From CAYVFC01 sp964450715 (GTDB lineage: Bacteria > Myxococcota_A > Polyangia > Polyangiales > JAFGIB01), in NCBI GenBank assembly GCA_964450715.1, contig CAYVFC010000010.1:1-64000 (forward strand): 64,000 bases of DNA, read 5' to 3'. Below the pieces are notes generated by a model, which searched no databases, was not told where the DNA came from, and worked only from the letters and a program-made list of their open reading frames with translations. Positions 43,641-50,988 of this stretch are shown here, piece after piece (the stretch's first letter is position 1; each line of letters begins with the position of its first letter). A program made the translations under genes and the position numbers.

Positions 43641-44877
43641 GGTACTTCTCCGCCTTGCTCTGGATGAACTGCTTCCAGCCCGGGTCATCGAAGGCCTCGG
43701 CCACCGTGAAGATATCCTTGTCGCCCCGGCCGGACTGGTTGATCACGATCACGTCCTGTCTTGACAGGGTCGGGGCCTCCTTGAAGGCCTGGACAAAGGC
43801 GTGCGCGCTCTCCAGAGCCGGGATCAACCCCTCCTTCTTCATGGTGAGTTGTAGCGCGTCGACCACCTCGCGGTCGGTGGCCGACTCGAAACGCGCGCGG
43901 CCCTCCTCTTTCATGCGGGCCAGGATGGGGGAGACGCCCACGTAGTCCAGCCCCGCGGCCACGCTGTGGGTCTCCAGCATCTGCCCCTCGTCGTTCTGCA
44001 GGAAATAGGTCCTGTAACCCTGGGCCACACCAACGCTGGCCTGCGGCGAGCAGAGCCGGCTGGCGTGCCGCCCGCTATCCAGCCCGAGCCCGCCGGCCTC
44101 TACGCCCACCAGCTGCACCGGGTCGTCCAGAAAGCCACCGAACAGTCCCAGGGCATTGGAGCCGCCGCCCACGCAGGCGTAGACGCGGGCCGGCAGCCGC
44201 TGCTCGGCCGCCAGCACCTGCTCGCGCGCCTCCTTTCCGATGATGGACTGGAACCAGGCCACCATCTCCGGGAAGGGATGGGTGCCGCAGGCGGTGCCCA
44301 GCACGTAGTGGGTGTCGTCCATGTTGGTCACCCAGTCGCGCAACGCCTCGTTGATGGCGTCCTTGAGGATGCGGGTGCCGGAGGTCACCGGCACTACCTC
44401 GGCGCCCAGCCGCTGCATCCAGAAGACGTTGGGCCGCTGTCGCTCTACGTCGACCTCACCCATGTAGACCGTACAGCGCATGCCGAAACGGGCCGCCATG
44501 GTGGCGGTGGCCACGCCGTGCTGCCCGGCCCCGGTCTCGGCGATGACCCGGGTCTTGCCCATGCGGCGGGTCAGCAGCCCCTGGCCCATGACGTTGTTGG
44601 CCTTGTGGGCTCCGGTGTGGTTGAGATCCTCGCGCTTGATATAGATGCGCGCGCCGCCGAAGTGCTCGGTCAGGTTCTCGGCAAAGCTGAGCGGCGTGGG
44701 CCGGCAGGAGTAGGTGGACATCAAGCGCGTATACTCCTGCCAGAATCCCGGGTCGTTCCGGGCCTGCTCGTAGGCCCGGCAGAGCTCCTCCACCGTGGCC
44801 ACCAGTATCTCGGGGATGTAGGAGCCGCCGAACTCGGCGTGGTAGCCGCGGGCGTCCGCGTCGGTTTTCGATTTCAT
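43633..44877 (-). CDS. trpB: Tryptophan synthase beta chain TrpB
   Basis: TrpB condenses indole and serine with PLP. The 414-residue protein has the PLP-lysine motif in LNHTGAHKANNVMGQG near residue 88, AETGAGQHGVATATMA near 115, the phosphate-binding GGGSNALGLF near 238 and C-terminal QSGRGDKDIF near 380. It is the standard TrpB1 length. The start overlaps the amrS stop by 4 bases (ATGA), and trpA follows with an 8-base overlap. The order amrS-trpB-trpA is thus a tight operon. Confidence 0.97.
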   Translation of the reverse strand: MKSKTDADARGYHAEFGGSYIPEILVATVEELCRAYEQARNDPGFWQEYTRLMSTYSCRPTPLSFAENLTEHFGGARIYIKREDLNHTGAHKANNVMGQGLLTRRMGKTRVIAETGAGQHGVATATMAARFGMRCTVYMGEVDVERQRPNVFWMQRLGAEVVPVTSGTRILKDAINEALRDWVTNMDDTHYVLGTACGTHPFPEMVAWFQSIIGKEAREQVLAAEQRLPARVYACVGGGSNALGLFGGFLDDPVQLVGVEAGGLGLDSGRHASRLCSPQASVGVAQGYRTYFLQNDEGQMLETHSVAAGLDYVGVSPILARMKEEGRARFESATDREVVDALQLTMKKEGLIPALESAHAFVQAFKEAPTLSRQDVIVINQSGRGDKDIFTVAEAFDDPGWKQFIQSKAEKYRA

Positions 44878-45968
44878 ATTTTCAACCTCTGCCTGCGGGC
44901 GTTCCAGTCGCCCTTGCCGGCGTCAAAGCGTCCGGCCAGCGGGCGGCCGCAAGCCTGGCAGGCGCCCTTCTCGGTAAGCAGGTAGCGTCCCAGGCGGTAC
45001 CAGTCCCGTTCGATGACGAGCTTGCCGCATCCCGCGCAACGGGTCGACTGCCCGTCCGCGTCGCGCACGTTACCCGAGTACACGTGCCTGAGCCCCGCGT
45101 CCAGCGCCTGTCGCCGGGCGCGAGCCAGCGTGCGCGCCGGGGTGGGCGGCAAGCCGGTCAACTCGTAGTCCGGATGAAAAGCGCTCAGATGAAACGGCAC
45201 CTCGGGTCCCAGGTTCTCCAGATACCAGTCGCACATCCGCGCGATTTCATCTTCCGAGTCGTTCTGCCCGGGGATGAGCAGGGTGGTGACCTCCAACCAG
45301 ACATCGGTATGCTGCCGGATGTACTTCAGGGTCTCCAGCACCGGCTCCAGGTGCGCGCCGCAGAGCTTGCGGTAGAATCCCTCGCTGAAGGCCTTCAGAT
45401 CCACGTTGGCGCCGTCCATGACCGAGAAGAATTCTTCCCGCGCCTTTTCCGTTATGTAGCCGGCGGTGACGGCTACCGAGGCCACGCCGCGCTCCCGGTT
45501 AGCCCGCGCGCAGTCGATGGCGTACTCGGCGAAGATGATGGGCTCGTTGTAGGTGAAGGCCACGCTCCGGCACCCGGCTCGGACCGCGGCCTCGGCCACG
45601 GCCTCGGGCGGCGCCTGCTCGGCGGCCAGCGCCGGGTTGGTCGACTTGCTCATATGCCAGTTCTGGCAAAAGCGGCACCCCAGGTTGCAGCCGACCGTGC
45701 CGAAGGAGAGCACGCTGCTGCCCGGATAGAAGTGAAAGAGCGGCTTCTTCTCGATGGGATCGAGGCAAAGCCCCGAAGCCCGCCCCCAGGTCGACAGCAC
45801 CATGCCCTCGTCCCGCGCCTCGCGCACAAAGCAGAAGCCGCGCTGCCCGCTCCGGAGCCGGCAGCGACGCGGACAGAGCTGGCACTGCAACCGGCCGCCC
45901 GGCGTCCGCTGCCACCACCCGGCGCGCACCACCCCGGGCGCGACCAGCTGCCGGCCGCTCGGGGTCAT
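44874..45968 (-). CDS. amrS: AmmeMemoRadiSam-system radical SAM protein AmrS
   Basis: AmrS belongs to the radical SAM enzymes found with Memo- and AMMECR1-type proteins. The 364-residue protein has the cluster motif GCNLGCRFCQNWHMSK near residue 107 (CxxxCxxC). Cysteine pairs lie in CQLCPRRC near 29 and in C-terminal CAGCGKL and CQACGRPL (about 312-346). AFTYNEPIIFAEYA and VDLKAFSEGFYRKL fit the family. The start at 45968 gives the normal N-terminus. Its partners Memo and AMMECR1 are not in this window. It is coupled to trpB by a 4-base overlap, which is unusual. Confidence 0.9.
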   Translation of the reverse strand: MTPSGRQLVAPGVVRAGWWQRTPGGRLQCQLCPRRCRLRSGQRGFCFVREARDEGMVLSTWGRASGLCLDPIEKKPLFHFYPGSSVLSFGTVGCNLGCRFCQNWHMSKSTNPALAAEQAPPEAVAEAAVRAGCRSVAFTYNEPIIFAEYAIDCARANRERGVASVAVTAGYITEKAREEFFSVMDGANVDLKAFSEGFYRKLCGAHLEPVLETLKYIRQHTDVWLEVTTLLIPGQNDSEDEIARMCDWYLENLGPEVPFHLSAFHPDYELTGLPPTPARTLARARRQALDAGLRHVYSGNVRDADGQSTRCAGCGKLVIERDWYRLGRYLLTEKGACQACGRPLAGRFDAGKGDWNARRQRLKI

Positions 45969-46119
45969 CCCTGCCTCTTCTCGCTGCTTTTCCACGCTGC
46001 GCTCCGGGCTCTGGCGGGCGCTACGACGGCGCCACCCGCCCGTCGCCCACGTCGGCAATAGTCGCGCAACCGGGTGCGGGCGCAAGCGGATGCCACAAAA
46101 AAAGGGGCGCGCCGCTCTT

Positions 46120-47127
46120 CTACCTCACCTCGACGCAGAAGCTCTCGAGCCGCAACCCGTCGCCGTTGCCCCAGATCTCGAAGCCGGCAAAGATGATGCT
46201 GAGGTACATCTCCTCGCTGACGAAATACCCGTTGGCCACGGCGTCTCGAATGAAGTCGGCCAGGTCGAAGTCCAGCTCCTCTCGCGGAGTGGCGCTCACG
46301 TAGGAAACGCAGGGCGGATGCCCGGTGCTGGGATCGAGCCAGACGTCCCACTCGCCCTCGACGCCTTCGATCTCTCGATTCGGGTGGTTGGGGGCGTTAC
46401 CGATCCCGCCCCGGGGCTGACGGTCGATGGGCTTGTAGAGCCATACCATGAGGTAGGCACCCCCGGCGCCCGGGTTGTAGACTCCCGCGGGTACGCCGTC
46501 GGCGCTCCGCGTGAACCAGACGTCGTATGACGCATTGGTGTTGTCCGTGCCGTGCGTGACCGCGTTGGTGGAGAACAGGGTCGGTATCGAGCTGATCTCG
46601 GAGACCGCCTTGGGCAGATTGCTACCCGTGGTCGTATTGCCTCCGTAGCTACCGATGAAAAGAGCGGGGTATCCGGCGGGCGCCCCGTCGGTCGGCGGAA
46701 CCGAAACGTCCATGGGGTCGATCACCTCGAAGGAAAGTCCGTCGAAACGTATCGATTGCCCGTCGTACACGTGCCACCAGTTCGTGGTCAGGTAGTAGCT
46801 CTTGCGCCGGCCCGACACCTGGATGGGCGCGGTCGCGTACTGCCGGTCGAGCGTGCCGCTCACGGTGGCGACATCCGTGCAGCTCCCCTCGTCGTTCGCA
46901 GTGCCGGCATCGACCGCGCCGGCGTCGACCGCAGCGCCGGCCTCGGTCGAGGTGCCGCCCGCTTCCCCTGCCGTGCCCGCGGCGGCGCACGGCTCGCTGC
47001 TGGGGACGCATCGGCTCTTGCAGAGGATCTCGTCTTCCCTGCAATCCTCGACGGTCTCCGAGGGAGGAGACGCGCAGCCAAAGAGGAATACGGGTAGCAA
47101 CAGTAACGCAGCGTTTCGTCGAGGCAC
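46120..47127 (-). CDS. GH12-like domain lipoprotein
   Basis: The 335-residue protein has a lipoprotein signal (PVFLFGCASPP, Cys near residue 18), a Cys-rich EGF-like stretch, a low-complexity Ala/Gly linker (about 48-80) and a C-terminal domain of about 240 residues. That domain resembles glycoside hydrolase family 12: NWWHVYDGQSIRFDGLSFEV, ASYDVWFTRS, YLMVWLYKPI and the C-terminal AGFEIWGNGDGLRLE. In GH12 the nucleophile Glu sits in a YE[IV]MIWL-type segment; here it reads AYLMVWL, with no Glu. The acid/base-like Glu in GFEIW is present. It may be a non-catalytic carbohydrate-binding surface protein. The GTG start follows aggag at good spacing. Confidence 0.65.
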   Translation of the reverse strand: MPRRNAALLLLPVFLFGCASPPSETVEDCREDEILCKSRCVPSSEPCAAAGTAGEAGGTSTEAGAAVDAGAVDAGTANDEGSCTDVATVSGTLDRQYATAPIQVSGRRKSYYLTTNWWHVYDGQSIRFDGLSFEVIDPMDVSVPPTDGAPAGYPALFIGSYGGNTTTGSNLPKAVSEISSIPTLFSTNAVTHGTDNTNASYDVWFTRSADGVPAGVYNPGAGGAYLMVWLYKPIDRQPRGGIGNAPNHPNREIEGVEGEWDVWLDPSTGHPPCVSYVSATPREELDFDLADFIRDAVANGYFVSEEMYLSIIFAGFEIWGNGDGLRLESFCVEVR

Positions 47128-47328
47128 GCGATCTCCTGACGACGGCTATGGGCCGGAGCTCCGGCGCGGGGAACCGTTCGAGAGCCGGGAGACCGTCGCT
47201 TCCTTTCAGAGTGGGCGCAAAGCGCCCTTTCGGGGCATCGCCGCCGGCTTTTTTCCGCCTTGCGGTCTGCGTTACGCCAGTTCCGCTCCCCACAAAGGGC
47301 AAAGACCCGACCCGGCCGAGCCGCCGGG

Positions 47329-47898
47329 TTACTCGTTGGCCCTTCCCACGAAGTGGCCGTCGCGGGTATCGATGCGGATCTTTTCGCCCACGGTGATATA
47401 GGGCGGCACCATGACCTGCAGGCCGGTCTGTACGGTGGCCGGCTTGAGTTGCGCCTGGGCGGTGGCCCCCTTGAGAGCCGGTGCCGTATCCACGATCTCG
47501 AGATCGACGGTGACGGGCAGCTCGACGTCGATCACCTCGCCCTTGTAGAGCAAGGAGCGCGCCTCCATCCCCTCTAGCAGGTAGCCCTTGATGGGCTCGG
47601 TGCTCTGCTCGCTCAGGATGAACTGCTCGTAGTTCTCCTGGTCCATGAAGACGAAGCCCTCGCTGTCCCGGTAAAGGTACTGGACGGTTCGCTTCTCGCA
47701 ATCGGCCTGCTCGATGGTATCGCTGCTGCGCAGCGTCTTGGCCAGGACCTGCCCGGTTCTGAGATTGCGGATCTTGAGCTTGACCAGGGTGCTGGCCCCC
47801 CTGGCCGAGGGCGTCTGCGTGGCCGTATCCATCACCGACCAGGGCGCCCCGTCTATCTCGAGCACCATGCCGCGTTTGATTTCCGAAGCGCTGATCAC
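47329..47898 (-). CDS. efpL: Elongation factor P-like protein EfpL (YeiP)
   Basis: EfpL relieves ribosome stalling at proline-containing and some other sequences. The 189-residue protein has three EF-P-type beta domains: EIKRGMVLEIDGAPW (domain I), LEGMEARSLLYKGEVIDVELP (domain II) and LQVMVPPYITVGEKIRIDTR (domain III). The tip of the domain I loop reads TPSARGAST, as in YeiP/EfpL (SPTARGAAT in E. coli), instead of the PGKG type of EF-P, so the usual modified Lys is absent and replaced by Arg. That places it in the EfpL group rather than canonical Efp. It begins with GTG and lies after a family A hairpin and the PilZ gene. Confidence 0.9.
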   Translation of the reverse strand: MISASEIKRGMVLEIDGAPWSVMDTATQTPSARGASTLVKLKIRNLRTGQVLAKTLRSSDTIEQADCEKRTVQYLYRDSEGFVFMDQENYEQFILSEQSTEPIKGYLLEGMEARSLLYKGEVIDVELPVTVDLEIVDTAPALKGATAQAQLKPATVQTGLQVMVPPYITVGEKIRIDTRDGHFVGRANE

Positions 47899-48023
47899 CG
47901 TCGCCTACCCGTACCTTCCCCCGGAACCGCACTGCCGCACGAAGCCCGGTCCCGGGCTCGAATCGCGAGCGGGGTTTTAGAGTGTCCGCCGGACGCTGTC
48001 AAACCACCGCATCCGGAAAACAG

Positions 48024-48187
48024 TAGAAGCCATGTCATAAATACGGACCGAGTATTTCGCAGCGCGGCGGCCCCAGCTGCAAGGAGCGACGACGAGGAAT
48101 AGCACCGCTATTTTGAGGAGAAGCGACTCAGTAGATGGGGCCGCCCCGCCAGAAAGACGACGGGAGTATTTATGAAATGGCTTCTAG
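48024..48187. repeat. Hairpin element family A, complete reference copy
   Basis: The left outer arm tagaagccatgtcataaat pairs with the right outer arm atttatgaaatggcttcta (one mismatch). The middle gtatttcg, inner arm ggcggcccc/ggggccgcc and apical core (gcaaggagcgacgacgagg, aatagc...gctatt, aggagaagcgac) match the other copies. The right arm ends 2 bases before the stop codon of the PilZ gene, so the element forms the first part of that gene's 3' untranslated region; it also lies upstream of efpL. Confidence 0.92.
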
Positions 48188-48188
48188 T

Positions 48189-48767
48189 TCAGGGAAACAT
48201 GATGGAATACGCGGCAGCCAGAAAGACCAGGGCCAGCAGCCCGATCACCAGCGCGTTTCCAGCCAGGCTGGAAGGCGGCGCAGCGGTGACGACCCGAGAC
48301 ACGGCAGATGAATCCGTTGGCACCGAACCGCCGGTCTTCTCGGTCGGCCTGTCGCCGGCGACCGGCGCCTCGTCGTCGCGCTTCCGCTCGACGCCCTTCA
48401 CCTCGACGGGCGCCTGGCGGACCGCCGCGCCGCCCCCGACGTTCGCCTCCACCAATTGGCTGATCACGCGTTCGCTGCCCTTATCCAGCTTGACGAACTT
48501 GACCCCCATACCGGTGGGACCCTCCGCTCCCCTGGTGGCGCGGCGCCAGACCACCCGACCGACACCCAGTATGGAGGCTTCCTGGTCGAGCACGTCGCAT
48601 ACGATCTTGAGCAAGGTACCGCGCTCGGCCGGGCTATCGGATTCGATGAACATCCCTCCCCGCGATAGATCGTACAAAGGAGCCTCGACGTAGTCGAAGG
48701 TCGTGGGGATTCGATACCGCGACGTCAACGAAACCGGAACGCGGACGTTCTTTCTTATCTCGATCAT
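48189..48767 (-). CDS. PilZ-domain protein with C-terminal membrane anchor
   Basis: The 192-residue protein has an N-terminal PilZ domain with the two cyclic-di-GMP contacts: RKNVRVPVSL (RxxxR type, residues 5-14) and DLSRGGMFIES (DxSxxG, about 33-43). A Pro/Lys/Asp-rich linker (about 110-165) leads to one C-terminal membrane helix (LVIGLLALVFLAAAYSIMF), giving a tail-anchored layout. It may recruit c-di-GMP responses to the membrane. The start at 48767 follows agggg; six upstream in-frame codons are possible. It reads towards efpL, with the hairpin in between. Confidence 0.85.
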   Translation of the reverse strand: MIEIRKNVRVPVSLTSRYRIPTTFDYVEAPLYDLSRGGMFIESDSPAERGTLLKIVCDVLDQEASILGVGRVVWRRATRGAEGPTGMGVKFVKLDKGSERVISQLVEANVGGGAAVRQAPVEVKGVERKRDDEAPVAGDRPTEKTGGSVPTDSSAVSRVVTAAPPSSLAGNALVIGLLALVFLAAAYSIMFP

Positions 48768-49007
48768 GGACAACACCCCTGGCAACCACCCTCGTTGAGC
48801 GAATCAGAAGGAAAGGCGGTTTTCAATGGCTTTAGGGGACTGATCGCAGACCGGATTGCGTTTTTACTGTACGTTCGTGAAAACCGACTGTCCCTTTTAG
48901 AAATGTATGTAGCAAACGGAGTGTACCATTTCATGAACAGGGTCGGACCTGGACCAGCGGGTGAGCGGCCGGTGGACGACAGATCCCGCCGCTCGAAACG
49001 GCCCGCG

Positions 49008-49511
49008 TCACCGCCGCGATTTCTTGCCGGTCGCGCGCTCGGCCACCCGTTCGGCCAGGCCCGTCGAGACGGCGCGGGCCACCGCGTCGCGCACCTCGTC
49101 GTTCGCGATACCGGCCAGCTCCCGGGCCACGCTTTCGGGCAGCTCGACCAGCGGTTTCGGCGGCGGCAGCTCTCTGTTCTTGCGCGGCGGAAGCGGCATA
49201 TCGGGTAAGGCGCCTACCCGGAAACGGATCTTCTTGATAGCAGCTTCCGGCGCTTGCCGGGCGATCGCCTGTAAAAAACGCTCGCTTTCCAGCTGCAGAG
49301 TGTTGGCCCAGGCGCTGGTCGAGGTGTGCACCGTCAACACGCCCCGGTTGAGACTGACGGGCCGGGCATTCTTCACCACCCGGACGGGGACGGCCTTGCA
49401 CCACCAGGCGAACGCGCGCATGGCCGAGATGTCTGGCGGCTCACGCCGCGGGTAAGCCCGCGCGACCAGACCCGAGATGTGACTGATGCCGCCGCGTTTT
49501 CTCCTGGCCAT
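49008..49511 (-). CDS. DUF721/DciA-like protein
   Basis: The 167-residue protein has the DUF721 pattern: FAWWCKAVPVRVVKNARPVSLNRG, then VLTVHTSTSAWANTLQLE (about 30-80). DciA proteins of this family help load the replicative helicase DnaB in bacteria lacking DnaC. The basic N-terminus and the C-terminal Arg/Lys-rich tail fit nucleic-acid binding. It diverges from the M23 peptidase gene with a 111-bp gap. The gap 48768-49007 shows no feature. Confidence 0.78.
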   Translation of the reverse strand: MARRKRGGISHISGLVARAYPRREPPDISAMRAFAWWCKAVPVRVVKNARPVSLNRGVLTVHTSTSAWANTLQLESERFLQAIARQAPEAAIKKIRFRVGALPDMPLPPRKNRELPPPKPLVELPESVARELAGIANDEVRDAVARAVSTGLAERVAERATGKKSRR

Positions 49512-49622
49512 CGCTCTTTACCTTGTACCGGTTCTCCGGCAGGCGGCAAGGCCCGTGGGGGCGCAACGCCTGCGGCGGCAAACAACTTGACGAACCGGGG
49601 GTCGGTTGCCGAACCTGGGGCC

Positions 49623-50918
49623 ATGCGCTCCGAGTCCATCTGCGCCAGGATCGGGTTGGTGCTGCTGGCGCTCACGCTGTTAGCTGCCGCCGGCGACCCC
49701 TGGCGGGCGCGCCGACGCCGCGGGGTGCGCCCCAACCGCATGTCCGCCCTGCTCGTCGAACCGGGCGACTGGCCGCCCGAGCCCGCCTCGCCCGCGCCAG
49801 TGCAGCCGGAACGGTTCGCCCGCGCGCTGCGCGAAATCTGCGGCTGGATGCCGCCCCGGCGAGCGGAAAGCTACGCGGAATGGATGCTACGGTACGCGGC
49901 CGAGTTCGGCGAGGATCCCTTTGTGCTGGGTGCGTTGGCCTTCCGGATGAGTCGGTGCCGGCCCCATGCCGAGGATCTCGACGGGCTGGGGCTGACGCTG
50001 CTACCGCCCCGTATGTACGCCGATGCAATGCGCTCCCGCGTCTACACCTACCGGGTGCTGAACGCCGACGGCTGGAAGGAGCAGAAGCTCGCCCTGCCCC
50101 GTTTCGCCTTCATCCCCCGCACGTTGTTGCGCGCCGAGAGCCACCTCTACTTCACCGCCGCCCTGCTCTCGATGTGGCGCCGACAACACCAGAGCGTGGA
50201 CGCGGCATTTGATCAGGCTCCCCATCGCCACTACCTCTCGCACTATGTGTGGGGAGACCGGGTGAGAAGCGCGCGAGCCGAGGACCGCATCCTGACCGAT
50301 CGGCGCAGGCTGCTGTACTACTACGGCGTCATTGAGAGCGCCCCGCCCATCCGCAGCAACGGCCTCGAGCTGGGCGCGCCGCTGGACGGCGCGCCCCGCG
50401 TGGTCAGCAGCGGCCTGGGAAGCCCGCGAGCGGGCGGACGCACGCACCGCGGGGTGGACGTGGAATCGGCCCTGGGCGAGCCGGTCCGGGCCATCGCCGA
50501 GGGCCGAGTGGTTTTCGCCGGCGTGGATCTCCCGGGAAGGCACCACAACAGCGTTCTGGAGCCGGAGCAGATCAACGCCTACGACCGGCGGGCGCTGGGC
50601 ATCGGCGGCCGCTACCTTTGTATCCTGCACGGCGACCTCGACCGGGACGGACTGCGCTCCTGCTACATGCACCTGCAGACCGTTGAGGTGGCCGCCGGCA
50701 CGCGGGTCGAGCGGGGGCAGCGCGTGGGCAGCGTGGGACGGACCGGGATGAAAAGCTCGTCTCCGCACCTGCACCTGGAGATCCGCGGCCCGGAAGGCCT
50801 GCGTGACCCGCTGAAGCTACTGCACGGTCTGCTGATCGGCAGACCGCAAGATGTCCCGACTGAGAAGAAACGCCGGCGCGGGCGGCAAGTCCGCTCGTCG
50901 GCCGGCCCGGCTCCCTGA
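49623..50918 (+). CDS. M23-family (LytM) metallopeptidase with N-terminal helical domain
   Basis: The 431-residue protein starts with a signal peptide (residues 1-24, IGLVLLALTLLAAAG) and basic residues. A helical domain (about 65-150) looks like a degenerate lysozyme-type fold (EWMLRYAAEFGEDPFVLGAL, then LDGLGLTLLPP). The C-terminal M23 domain has metal ligands in GGRTHRGVDVESALGEPVRA (His and Asp near 280) and the HLHLEIRG motif near 380, so the zinc site is complete. It would cut peptidoglycan cross-links or activate an amidase. The start at 49623 was chosen for the signal peptide. Confidence 0.85.
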   Translation: MRSESICARIGLVLLALTLLAAAGDPWRARRRRGVRPNRMSALLVEPGDWPPEPASPAPVQPERFARALREICGWMPPRRAESYAEWMLRYAAEFGEDPFVLGALAFRMSRCRPHAEDLDGLGLTLLPPRMYADAMRSRVYTYRVLNADGWKEQKLALPRFAFIPRTLLRAESHLYFTAALLSMWRRQHQSVDAAFDQAPHRHYLSHYVWGDRVRSARAEDRILTDRRRLLYYYGVIESAPPIRSNGLELGAPLDGAPRVVSSGLGSPRAGGRTHRGVDVESALGEPVRAIAEGRVVFAGVDLPGRHHNSVLEPEQINAYDRRALGIGGRYLCILHGDLDRDGLRSCYMHLQTVEVAAGTRVERGQRVGSVGRTGMKSSSPHLHLEIRGPEGLRDPLKLLHGLLIGRPQDVPTEKKRRRGRQVRSSAGPAP

Positions 50919-50988
50919 GACCGCCGGGTTGGACAATTTCGGCGGCGGCGCGGCATTCTGGTAAAATTCGGAAATCACATCCATCGCC

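Noticed and set aside
38018..48180. Short peptides such as TTRNxxAVSRRSDAADGAAPPERR read from hairpin elements at several sites
   Set aside because: The same peptide appears in every copy because the repeat is read in the same frame; it is interrupted by stops and there is no start context except at 38018. It is a product of the repeat, not a protein family.
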